25,985 nucleotides of DNA from NCBI GenBank assembly GCA_023267115.1, contig JAHFNV010000004.1, forward strand, positions 10,726 to 36,710. The letters run 5' to 3'. The notes beneath the pieces were generated by a model. It was given only the letters and a program-made list of their open reading frames with translations. It was not told the DNA's origin and did no database searches. Shown here in pieces: positions 15,014 through 22,198 of the stretch. Each line of letters starts with the position of its first letter. Within the stretch, counting starts at the first letter, position 1. This stretch comes from Candidatus Nomurabacteria bacterium. Its GTDB lineage: Bacteria; Patescibacteriota; Minisyncoccia; Phycocordibacterales; UBA9973. The translations under genes were made by a program, and so were the position numbers.

Positions 15014-15412
15014 ATGAGGCAAAATGACTGCGTGTTTTGCAAAATTATAAAAGGAGAAATAGCTTGCCATAAAATTTATAAAAATCGAAACTTCTTGGCT
15101 TTTCTGGACATCCAGCCGGTTTCCAGTGGTCATATTTTGATAGTTCCGAAAAAACATGTGATTTGGATGCAGCAGGCAGATGATCAAATAATCTCAGAAA
15201 TTTTCAAATTGTCTAAAAAATTAATGCTGGCTGTTAAGCTAGGCACAAAATGCGATTATGTGCAGATTTCAGTCGGAGGAACAGATATTCCACATTTTCA
15301 TGTACATTTAATACCACGCTATTTTAATGATGGCCTAAAAAACTTTCGCACTAAAAAATACAAAGATGGAGAACCAAGCGAAGTAGCTAAAAAAATTATT
15401 TCCTCGCTTTAG
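15014..15412 (+). CDS. HIT-family nucleotide hydrolase or transferase
   Basis: 132 residues with the histidine triad HFHVHLIPR (His94, His96, His98), in which the middle His forms the nucleotidyl intermediate in characterised members. The N-terminus CVFCKIIKGEI matches the zinc-binding CxxC start of many bacterial HIT proteins. DIQPVSSGHILIVPKKH is the usual central segment, and GGTDIPHFHVH replaces the common GQ-x-V-x-H-x-H. Likely substrates are adenosine phosphoramidates or dinucleoside polyphosphates, but the exact one cannot be told. It has its own promoter, is divergent from recJ, and is followed by a hairpin. Confidence 0.9.
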   Translation: MRQNDCVFCKIIKGEIACHKIYKNRNFLAFLDIQPVSSGHILIVPKKHVIWMQQADDQIISEIFKLSKKLMLAVKLGTKCDYVQISVGGTDIPHFHVHLIPRYFNDGLKNFRTKKYKDGEPSEVAKKIISSL

Positions 15413-15414
15413 TC

Positions 15415-15435
15415 CAACAGGCATAAGGCCTGTTG
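15415..15435. terminator. Hairpin between convergent HIT gene and pgk
   Basis: CAACAGGC (15415-15422) and GCCTGTTG (15428-15435) form a perfect 8-bp stem with a 5-base loop, between two convergent genes. There is no clear T-tract on either side, so termination is inferred from position and symmetry. Confidence 0.5.
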
Positions 15436-15442
15436 TAGGCCC

Positions 15443-16660
15443 TTATTCCATGAGTGGCGCAAGAGCTGGAAGTTCTTTGCCGGCTAAAAATTCCAAGGTG
15501 GCGCCGCCGGCCAGACTGATATGAGAATAGTTGTCTAAATTTCCATAGGCGCGGACAAAATCGATGGTATCCCCTCCGGCAATAATGGTTTCGGCTGACC
15601 CGTGGCACATGGCATCCAATATAGCTTGCGAGCCTTGGGTAAATTTTTTATCTTCAAATTTACCCATTGGGCCATTTAAAAAAACAGTTTTGGACTGACC
15701 TATAACCTCCACAAAATCCTGCTGGGTACGGGGTCCAATATCAAGCACCATCCATCCTTCTGGCACTTCTTCCATATTTATATCAATAACTTTGATTGAA
15801 AGACCGTCGGAAATTATAAGATCTTTAGGGCATATAATCTTTTTGTCTAGAGATTGCGCTTGCTTTAAAATATCCTTGGCGTCCTGCACCCAGTCTCTTT
15901 TTTCACGTTTAACTTTGTCGACAAAAATATCTTCAATAAAAGAACCCCCCATTGACCTACCTTGTGCTTTTAAGAAAACATCGGCCACCGCACCTCCCAA
16001 CAGAACGATATCCGCGATGGGCAATAAATTTGCAATAGCATCAACTTTATCGGAAATTTTAGCTCCGCCGATAATTACGGCAAAAGGTCGTTTTGGGTTC
16101 TCTAAAAGATTAGACAGCATATTCACTTCATGTTCTAGATAAAGCCCAACCACTGCCGGCAGGTGGCGTAAAATACCAGTGGTTGAAGCGTGTATTCTGT
16201 GAGCTTGAGGAAAACCATCAAAAACAATCAGGTCTTTTCCGTGGCAAAGCTTCTTTGCGAACTCGTCATCATCCACGGTCTCTTCTTTATAAAAACGGAC
16301 ATTCTCTAGCATCAGCATATCGCCGGGCCGCATGTGGGAAATTTTTTCATCAACGGCCGAACCAATGCAATCATCTATTTTATCAACCGGATGATGCAAG
16401 AGCTCGGAAAGTCTTTTGGCGTGAGGATTAGTGCGAAGTTTTTCCACCACTTGACCATCTGGACGCCCCACATATGTAAGGATAACGATTTTGCAATTTC
16501 TCTTCAGGAGATATTGGAGTGTCGACAAGGTCGCTTGAATGCGAAGATCGTCAACAACTTCAAGAGCGCCATTCATCTCTTTGGTGTCAATGTCGTAGGG
16601 AGCCCGATATAGAACCGTTTTCCCGGCAAGGTCGATACTTTGTAAAGTTTTAAGTTTCAT
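15443..16660 (-). CDS. pgk: Phosphoglycerate kinase, with altered N-terminal substrate motif
   Basis: Transfers phosphate from 1,3-bisphosphoglycerate to ADP in glycolysis. 405 residues from ATG 16660, chosen because it starts 7 bases after the tpiA stop; an upstream start would overlap tpiA. Family motifs are clear: MLENVRFYKEE, DGFPQAHRIHAST, IIGGAKISDK, LLGGAVADVFLKAQG, DIGPRT, LNGPMGKFED, IIAGGDT and LAGGATLEFLAG. The substrate motif RVDFNVP is replaced by RAPYDID (residues 19-25), so the Asp and Asn that contact 3-phosphoglycerate become Pro21 and Asp23. HLGRP is YVGRP (Tyr63 for His). The arginines of the basic patch are kept. Probably active; substrate affinity may differ. Co-transcribed with tpiA. 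Confidence 0.93.
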   Translation of the reverse strand: MKLKTLQSIDLAGKTVLYRAPYDIDTKEMNGALEVVDDLRIQATLSTLQYLLKRNCKIVILTYVGRPDGQVVEKLRTNPHAKRLSELLHHPVDKIDDCIGSAVDEKISHMRPGDMLMLENVRFYKEETVDDDEFAKKLCHGKDLIVFDGFPQAHRIHASTTGILRHLPAVVGLYLEHEVNMLSNLLENPKRPFAVIIGGAKISDKVDAIANLLPIADIVLLGGAVADVFLKAQGRSMGGSFIEDIFVDKVKREKRDWVQDAKDILKQAQSLDKKIICPKDLIISDGLSIKVIDINMEEVPEGWMVLDIGPRTQQDFVEVIGQSKTVFLNGPMGKFEDKKFTQGSQAILDAMCHGSAETIIAGGDTIDFVRAYGNLDNYSHISLAGGATLEFLAGKELPALAPLME

Positions 16661-16667
16661 TTGCTTT

Positions 16668-17435
16668 TCAAGAGCTGTGTTCTGCGATACTAATAATCTC
16701 CGCAAACTTTTCCGTGTTTAAACTAGCTCGGCCGGGAAGCAATCCGCTCACCCCGCCATTTTCTAAAAAGTCCCGCGCATCTTTTTCGGTTACCGAACCG
16801 CCATAAATTATACTCACGGAACCTGCTATTTTAGGTGAAGAAATATCAGAAAGTATCTTACGAATAAAAATAGTCATCTCATTGGAATCGGACGAAGTGG
16901 CATCATGACGATTGGCGGTAGTTGAAAGCGCCCAAACTGGCTCATAAGCGAAAATTATTTCGGAAATTAAATTTTTATTTACGCCAACCAAACATTCCTT
17001 GATCTGCTCTTTGACAACATTAAAATAACCGTGCTTTTCATCTCGCTCCTTTTCTCCTACACAAACTATTGGCCTAAGACCAACCGATAGTGATGCTTTT
17101 ATTTTTTTATTTATATCAGCATTACTTTCTCCCAAAGATCTTCTTTCGGAATGACCTAAAATTACATACTTGATTCCAAGATTATAGAGCATTTCCGCTG
17201 AAATCTCGCCCGTAAAAGGTCCCGTTGTTTCGTAAAAATCATCTTGCGCGCCAAGCGATATTTTGCGGGACAACTTTTGGAGTCTGGCTAAATAAACAAA
17301 TGGTGGACATATCACTATTTCTGTTTTTTTAACTTTGGAAGTTAGTCCTACTATGCCTGAAAACAGCCTTTCCGCTTCTTCCAAAGTGGGCGGATTCATT
17401 TTCCAATTGCCAACGATAATTTTCTTCTTTGCCAT
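16668..17435 (-). CDS. tpiA: Triose-phosphate isomerase, with unusual loop 6
   Basis: Interconverts dihydroxyacetone phosphate and glyceraldehyde 3-phosphate. 255 residues, normal for the family. Catalytic residues: Lys12 in GNWKMN, His95 in GHSERR, and Glu165 in AYEPVWA. YGGSV (about 211-215) binds phosphate. The closing loop 6, usually PVWAIGTG, reads PVWALSTTANRHDATSSDSN, lacking the GTG hinge and rich in Ser/Thr. Near the C-terminus GLLPGRASL replaces the usual GGASL. An extended -10 ends 7 bases before the ATG. It is the first gene of the tpiA-pgk operon and is divergent from the pilin cluster. Confidence 0.95.
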   Translation of the reverse strand: MAKKKIIVGNWKMNPPTLEEAERLFSGIVGLTSKVKKTEIVICPPFVYLARLQKLSRKISLGAQDDFYETTGPFTGEISAEMLYNLGIKYVILGHSERRSLGESNADINKKIKASLSVGLRPIVCVGEKERDEKHGYFNVVKEQIKECLVGVNKNLISEIIFAYEPVWALSTTANRHDATSSDSNEMTIFIRKILSDISSPKIAGSVSIIYGGSVTEKDARDFLENGGVSGLLPGRASLNTEKFAEIISIAEHSS

Positions 17436-17442
17436 ATGGCAA

Positions 17443-17451
17443 ATTATATCA
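17443..17451 (-). promoter_or_regulatory. Extended -10 promoter of tpiA-pgk
   Basis: TG-A-TATAAT is a perfect extended -10 and ends 7 bases before ATG 17435. It would drive tpiA and pgk on a transcript with little or no leader. Confidence 0.55.
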
Positions 17452-17476
17452 TAATGCGTTAAAATATGGTTAAGCT

Positions 17477-18817
17477 ATGACTCTTGGCAAGCCAAACAGA
17501 AAAAAATTAGTGTCCGGGTTTACCCTTATTGAAACACTGGTTGGCAGTTTTGTGTTTTTACTGGTGGCCTTGTCCGCCTATGGAGCTTTGGGAGTGTTGA
17601 TGGACGCGGTGTCTGCTTCCCAGGCAAAAATTTCCGCCACCTCTGTGGCCAATGAAACATTTGAGATCGTAAGAAACTTACCTTACACCGATGTTGGAAT
17701 CGTAGCTGGATTGCCAGTCGGTAAAATAGCCAGAACTCAAACTATAGTGCGTGATGGATATTCCTTTAATACAAAAAGAATAATAAGAAGTGTGGACGAC
17801 CCTTTTGACGGCACCATCGGCGGAAATCCATCAGACAGCTCACCGGCTGATTACAAATTGGTAGATCTGGACATCTCTTGCACCAACTGTAAAATTTTCT
17901 CTCCACTGAAGTTCACCACCTTGGTCTCTCCTCGGGCGCTAGAAACAACTGTAAACAATGGCGCGCTTTTCGTCCAAATCTTTGACGCTGGAGGTATACC
18001 AATAGAAAACGCATCGGTTCATATCGTAAACACCCAAACAAATCCTGACACCATTATAGATGAAACAACAGACAATGCAGGATGGGTAAAAATTGTGGAT
18101 GCGCCTCCCGGAACCAATGCTTACAATATCACCGCAACCAAATCCGGCTACAGCCAAGATCAAACTTATCCTCTAAACGGAGCGGCCGGAGCAAATCCAG
18201 TAAAACCCGATGCCACTGTAGTCCTACAACAAATAACCCAACTCGGCTTCTCAATAGACAGACTGGGTTCTCTGAACATTTCAACTATTGATAATTCTTG
18301 CACCGCGCTCCCGAACATAAATTTTTCACTCACTGGAACAAAGATTATTGGCACCCCCGCAGTGCTTAAATATTCTGCCCACACTTTTACTACCAACGCT
18401 TCCGGCACTTACTCTCTTTCAAATGTAGAATGGGATACTTATTCCGCTTTACTTGCTTCTACCTCGTACGACCTGGCAGGGGTTAATCCTTTCCAAATTT
18501 TTGCGGTTAATCCAAATGAGACTAAAACACTGCAAATAATAGTTGTGCCACATGTCAACCGGGCTTTTTTGGTTTCAGTCAAAGATTCCGCTGATGTGGC
18601 TGTAAACGGGGCAACTGTTCGCTTGCAGAAAAGCGGCTTTGATCAAACTAAGATCACCAATACTGACACCTGTAGCACCCCCGGGCAAGTTTTTTGGAAC
18701 GGACTGGAAAGCGGTACATATACTTTGACTGTTTCTAAAAGCGGATATCAAACCTCGGCAAGTTCTATTAGTATGTCTGCTAATTGGCAAAATAAGATAG
18801 TAATTTTGAATCCGTAA
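17477..18817 (+). CDS. Pilin-like protein with carboxypeptidase-regulatory-like domains
   Basis: 446 residues. A type IV prepilin signal is plain: basic leader ending in Gly14, then FTLIET with Glu19 at position +5, and the hydrophobic helix LVGSFVFLLVALSAYGALGVL. After an N-terminal pilin-like part (about 40-150), two segments resemble carboxypeptidase regulatory-like (Ig-like) domains. One is near 165-245 (GALFVQIFDAGG, ASVHIV, TATKSGYSQDQTYPL). The other is near 360-446 (AFLVSVKDSADVAVNGATV, YTLTVSKSGYQTS). It is far larger than a major pilin, so it is more likely a minor or tip pilin (inference). First of three co-directional pilin-like genes. Confidence 0.8.
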   Translation: MTLGKPNRKKLVSGFTLIETLVGSFVFLLVALSAYGALGVLMDAVSASQAKISATSVANETFEIVRNLPYTDVGIVAGLPVGKIARTQTIVRDGYSFNTKRIIRSVDDPFDGTIGGNPSDSSPADYKLVDLDISCTNCKIFSPLKFTTLVSPRALETTVNNGALFVQIFDAGGIPIENASVHIVNTQTNPDTIIDETTDNAGWVKIVDAPPGTNAYNITATKSGYSQDQTYPLNGAAGANPVKPDATVVLQQITQLGFSIDRLGSLNISTIDNSCTALPNINFSLTGTKIIGTPAVLKYSAHTFTTNASGTYSLSNVEWDTYSALLASTSYDLAGVNPFQIFAVNPNETKTLQIIVVPHVNRAFLVSVKDSADVAVNGATVRLQKSGFDQTKITNTDTCSTPGQVFWNGLESGTYTLTVSKSGYQTSASSISMSANWQNKIVILNP

Positions 18818-18831
18818 TTTTATTTTTAAAA

Positions 18832-19440
18832 ATGCATTATTATAAAAAAAACAAAAATGGGTTTACTTTAATTGAAGTTTTATTTGGAATCGCCATTTTT
18901 ACTATGATCGTGGGTGTCTTAACCCTGTTTTCCAGAAATCTTTGGATATATAGTTCCTATGTTTCAAGCGGATTAAATGATGCCAACAACGGCAGACTGG
19001 CCCTGAAAAAAATGGTGGCCGAAATACGTACCGCTTCTAATGCCGATACTGGAGCATATATTATTGTGCTGGCTAATACTACCGCTTTTACCTTCTATTC
19101 CGACATAGACGATGATGGATTAAAAGAAAAAGTAAGATACTTCTTAAACGGATCCCTGCTGCAAAGAGGCGTAATTAAGCCGACCGGTAGCCCGCTTTCC
19201 TATAATGCCGGAAACGAAGTTATCACCACATTTCTGTCAAATGTTACAAATACAAACATTTTTAGTTATTACGACAAAAATTATGAAGGGACAACAGCGG
19301 CCCTTCCTTCTCCAATAACTATTCCATCAATACGCTTGATTAAAATAACCATAAATCTAGACAGTGACCCGAATCGCGCGCCAGCCACAACAGTGCTATC
19401 CACTCAAGTATCAATAAGAAACTTAAAAGACAATTTATGA
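18832..19440 (+). CDS. Minor pilin-like protein (PulJ/PilW-like)
   Basis: 202 residues. The prepilin signal is KNKNG followed by FTLIEVLFGIAIFTMIVGVLTLF, with Glu at position +5, so a prepilin peptidase would cut after Gly10. The rest has a LALKKMVAEIRTAS segment and a FTFYSDIDDDGLKEKVRYFLNG segment typical of PulJ/GspJ or PilW-type minor pseudopilins. It starts 14 bases after the preceding pilin and its stop overlaps the next start by 4 bases (ATGA), so translation is probably coupled. Confidence 0.8.
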   Translation: MHYYKKNKNGFTLIEVLFGIAIFTMIVGVLTLFSRNLWIYSSYVSSGLNDANNGRLALKKMVAEIRTASNADTGAYIIVLANTTAFTFYSDIDDDGLKEKVRYFLNGSLLQRGVIKPTGSPLSYNAGNEVITTFLSNVTNTNIFSYYDKNYEGTTAALPSPITIPSIRLIKITINLDSDPNRAPATTVLSTQVSIRNLKDNL

Positions 19441-20888
19441 TAGAGGAAAAAATACATCTAAATAAAATAAAAAGAAACAGGGGTGTGATTATAGTGCAAA
19501 CGATCGTATTTTCGGCCCTTATGGTAATCGTAATAGGCGCTCTGGCTGGCTGGGCGGCTACAACCCTCAAGGCAGGCAGAGAAACTTTCAACCGTGAACA
19601 AGCATTTCAATCAGCCGAAGCGGGCATAGACTATTATCGTTGGCATCTGGCGCATGCGCCCAACGACTATCAAGATGGCACTGGGGTGACGGGGTCTTAT
19701 CTTCACTCTCTAAAGGATAGAAATGGAAATATTGTCGGGCAATTTTCTCTGGACATAACCGCTCCGACTCTGGGATCCACTTTGGTAAAGATAAAATCTA
19801 CCGGCACATCATCGCTTGATGCATTACTGCCAAGAAAAATAGAAAGCTATGTGGCTAAGCCATCTATCGCCAAGTATGCGGTGACCGGCAATAACGCCAT
19901 GCGTTTCGGCACTGGAACAGAAATTTTCGGACCCATTCATATAAATGGCGGCATCCGTTTTGACGGATTAGCTCACAATATTATTACCAGCGGAACGACA
20001 ACCTATACTGACACAGATGGTGATGCCTGCACTGGGAGCAATTCCTATGGAGTGCATACTTGCCGCACTCCCGCTGATCCGATATCACCGGCTGCTCTTC
20101 CATCTCGTCCTGATGTTTTTGAAGCCGGACGCCTAATTAGCCAACCAACAATCGACTTCTCCGGTTTCACCACCGACTTAGCCACACTTAAAACAAATGC
20201 CATAGCTAGCGGCTTTTACCGAGATGTCGCTGGAAGCGGTTTCTCTGGCTATCACCTAGTTTTAAAAACGAACGACACTTTTGATTTGTATAAAATAAAC
20301 TCTTGGGCCAGTTTGGGGAACTGCTCTACCAGCGGAACCTCTTACAGCTGGAGTATCGGATCACAAACTTTGCAAGGCAATTATCCTTTCCCCACTAATG
20401 GCATAATATTTTTAGAAGACCATGTTGTAGTGGATGGACAAATAAACGGGGCTCGCTTAACTATTGCCGCGGTTGATTTACCGGTACCCTCAAGCCCAGC
20501 TAATTATAAAAGTATAATTATTAATAATGACATATCTTATACCAACTACGATGGTTCTGATTCCATCGGTCTAATCGGACAAGATGGAGTGATGGTGGGC
20601 ATGATAAGCGAGGACAATTTAAAAATAGACGCGGCGTTAATAGCCCAAAATAATAGGGTCGGCAGATTTTATTATTCCGGCAGTAGTTGCACTTATAAAA
20701 ATCGTTCTGTTCTTTCCCTTTACGGCATGATTGCCTCGTATTCTCGCTACGGATTCGCTTATACCGATGGTACCGGATACACAATCAGAAGTATAACCTA
20801 TGACGCAAATCTGCTTTACGCCCCGCCGCCAGATTTCCCAATAACTTCAAGCCAGTATCAAATACTCTCCTGGCAAGAAGTAAAGTAA
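19437..20888 (+). CDS. PilX-like pilus assembly protein
   Basis: 483 residues. A basic N-terminus (KIKRNRG) precedes a hydrophobic helix VIIVQTIVFSALMVIVIGALAGWA, without the FTLIE form. It is followed by NREQAFQSAEAGIDYYRWHL, the AEAGI segment usual in PilX-like proteins. The remainder is a long, polar, beta-rich region with GPIHINGGIRF, a Cys pair around DACTGSNSYGVHTC, and LIGQDGVMVGMISEDNLKIDAALIAQNNRVGRFYY. It overlaps the upstream pilin by 4 bases. Its stop codon directly abuts that of the convergent pilC, with no intergenic base. Confidence 0.72.
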   Translation: MIEEKIHLNKIKRNRGVIIVQTIVFSALMVIVIGALAGWAATTLKAGRETFNREQAFQSAEAGIDYYRWHLAHAPNDYQDGTGVTGSYLHSLKDRNGNIVGQFSLDITAPTLGSTLVKIKSTGTSSLDALLPRKIESYVAKPSIAKYAVTGNNAMRFGTGTEIFGPIHINGGIRFDGLAHNIITSGTTTYTDTDGDACTGSNSYGVHTCRTPADPISPAALPSRPDVFEAGRLISQPTIDFSGFTTDLATLKTNAIASGFYRDVAGSGFSGYHLVLKTNDTFDLYKINSWASLGNCSTSGTSYSWSIGSQTLQGNYPFPTNGIIFLEDHVVVDGQINGARLTIAAVDLPVPSSPANYKSIIINNDISYTNYDGSDSIGLIGQDGVMVGMISEDNLKIDAALIAQNNRVGRFYYSGSSCTYKNRSVLSLYGMIASYSRYGFAYTDGTGYTIRSITYDANLLYAPPPDFPITSSQYQILSWQEVK

Positions 20889-22106
20889 CTATTTAATTTC
20901 GCTCAAGATAGAATAAAGCGGCGAGATCATGGAGATGGCAAAGAATCCGACTCCGGCGCCAATTAAAACCATCAGTATCGGCTCAATAATAACGGAGAGG
21001 TTTCTGGTTTTATTTTCAATTTCTTCTTCATAAAACAGAGTGACTTGCATTAGCATGTCAGATAATTTGCCAGTTTCCTCTCCGACTGCCGTCATCTCCG
21101 ACATCATCGTCGGATAGAAATTCGAGTTTTCCTTAAAAATCTTGGAAAAGGCAACACCTTTCTCCACAGCAGTCTTGGTCTCTTCTAAAATTTTTTTGTA
21201 GTAAAAATTCTGCACTACCTCTTCGGTTATCTCCAGGGCGCGAGTGATGGAAACACCAGAACTTAAAAGTGAAGAGAGGGTGCGAGTGGTGCGCGCAGTA
21301 TTTAACTCTTTAGTTAAATTACCAATAAGAGGCAATCGAATAACGGCAAAATCAATATACCTGCTCATAAATTTAGCGCGAAAAAGCGAAAGGAGGCCAA
21401 AAATCCCGCCGGCTATAATCAAAAAGGTTAAAATCAAGTTGTGAGAAAAGAAATTGCCAAGGACTATGATAATGCGGGTGGAAACAGGCAAAACAACGCC
21501 TAGTTCTCGAAAGGTGGAAGCTAGAGTCGGCACCACGAAGGCAAACATTAAAATCCCGATCACTACCATCACGGAGAGAATTATTCCGGGATAAATGAGC
21601 GCCCCTTTGATTTTTCTGGAGAGAGAATGCGCCTTCTCTAAATTTTCCCCCACCTCGGCCAAGGTGGAAGCAAGGTTGCCCGATTCCTCGCCGGCTTTGA
21701 CCATAGAGACAAAAAGTCTTGAAAAAACTTTCGGGAATTTGGCCAGTCCTGAAGACAAGGTCGCGCCGGCATTGATATCAGAGCTGATAGAAGCTATAAC
21801 TTTGTCCAAGGCGACATTTTTTGTTTGCTTTCGCAACACGGACAACGCTCGAGAAAGCGAAAGTCCGGCTTTCAACATCCCACTCAAATTTCTAGCTAAA
21901 ATAATTAATTCAGCGGTTTTGATTTTTCCTAAAAGACTGGCAAACACAAAAGAGACATTGAACAAACTTGCCTTTTTTTCTGTTATGGATACGGGAATAT
22001 TCTCACGAGATCGCAATTCGCTAGCAAGCGAAAAACGGTCGGTCGCCTGCATTACGCCCTCCAGCATTTCACCACTTTTTGATTTTGCGGTGTATGAAAA
22101 AAGCAT
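20889..22106 (-). CDS. pilC: Type IV pilus inner-membrane platform protein PilC
   Basis: 405 residues, normal for PilC/GspF. Two T2SF domains are visible. The first (about 65-190) has ARNLSGMLKAGLSLSRAL and MVKAGEESGNLASTLAEVGENLEKAHSLSRKIKGALIYP. The second (about 270-395) has TRTLSSLLSSGVSITRALEI and MTAVGEETGKLSDMLMQV. Three hydrophobic stretches are present: IILSVMVVIGILMFAFVV, LILTFLIIAGGIFGLLSL and the C-terminal IEPILMVLIGAGVGFFAISMI. The protein couples the assembly ATPase to pilin insertion. It lies 92 bp downstream of pilB, with a tandem repeat in between. Confidence 0.93.
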   Translation of the reverse strand: MLFSYTAKSKSGEMLEGVMQATDRFSLASELRSRENIPVSITEKKASLFNVSFVFASLLGKIKTAELIILARNLSGMLKAGLSLSRALSVLRKQTKNVALDKVIASISSDINAGATLSSGLAKFPKVFSRLFVSMVKAGEESGNLASTLAEVGENLEKAHSLSRKIKGALIYPGIILSVMVVIGILMFAFVVPTLASTFRELGVVLPVSTRIIIVLGNFFSHNLILTFLIIAGGIFGLLSLFRAKFMSRYIDFAVIRLPLIGNLTKELNTARTTRTLSSLLSSGVSITRALEITEEVVQNFYYKKILEETKTAVEKGVAFSKIFKENSNFYPTMMSEMTAVGEETGKLSDMLMQVTLFYEEEIENKTRNLSVIIEPILMVLIGAGVGFFAISMISPLYSILSEIK

Positions 22107-22140
22107 CTGTGAATATCACCAATTGAATCGAATAATTAAA

Positions 22141-22194
22141 TTCATAAATTCGATCATATTTGTATTATTCATAAATTCGATCATATTTGTATTA
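22141..22194. repeat. Two perfect 27-bp tandem copies between pilB and pilC
   Basis: Bases 22141-22167 and 22168-22194 are identical, A+T-rich copies beginning TTCATAAATTCGATCATA. An 8-bp inverted pair, CGAATAAT (22129-22136) and ATTATTCG (22191-22198), encloses them, so the intergenic mRNA could fold into a long hairpin. No gene reads through it. Confidence 0.85.
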
Positions 22195-22198
22195 TTCG

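Noticed and set aside
22010..22060. A third copy of the CGACCGTTT repeat core inside pilC
   Set aside because: The match is short, lies in conserved-looking pilC coding sequence, and lacks the paired arms, so chance is the better explanation.
22141..22194. Tandem 27-bp repeats as a minimal CRISPR
   Set aside because: The two copies are directly adjacent with no spacer between them.
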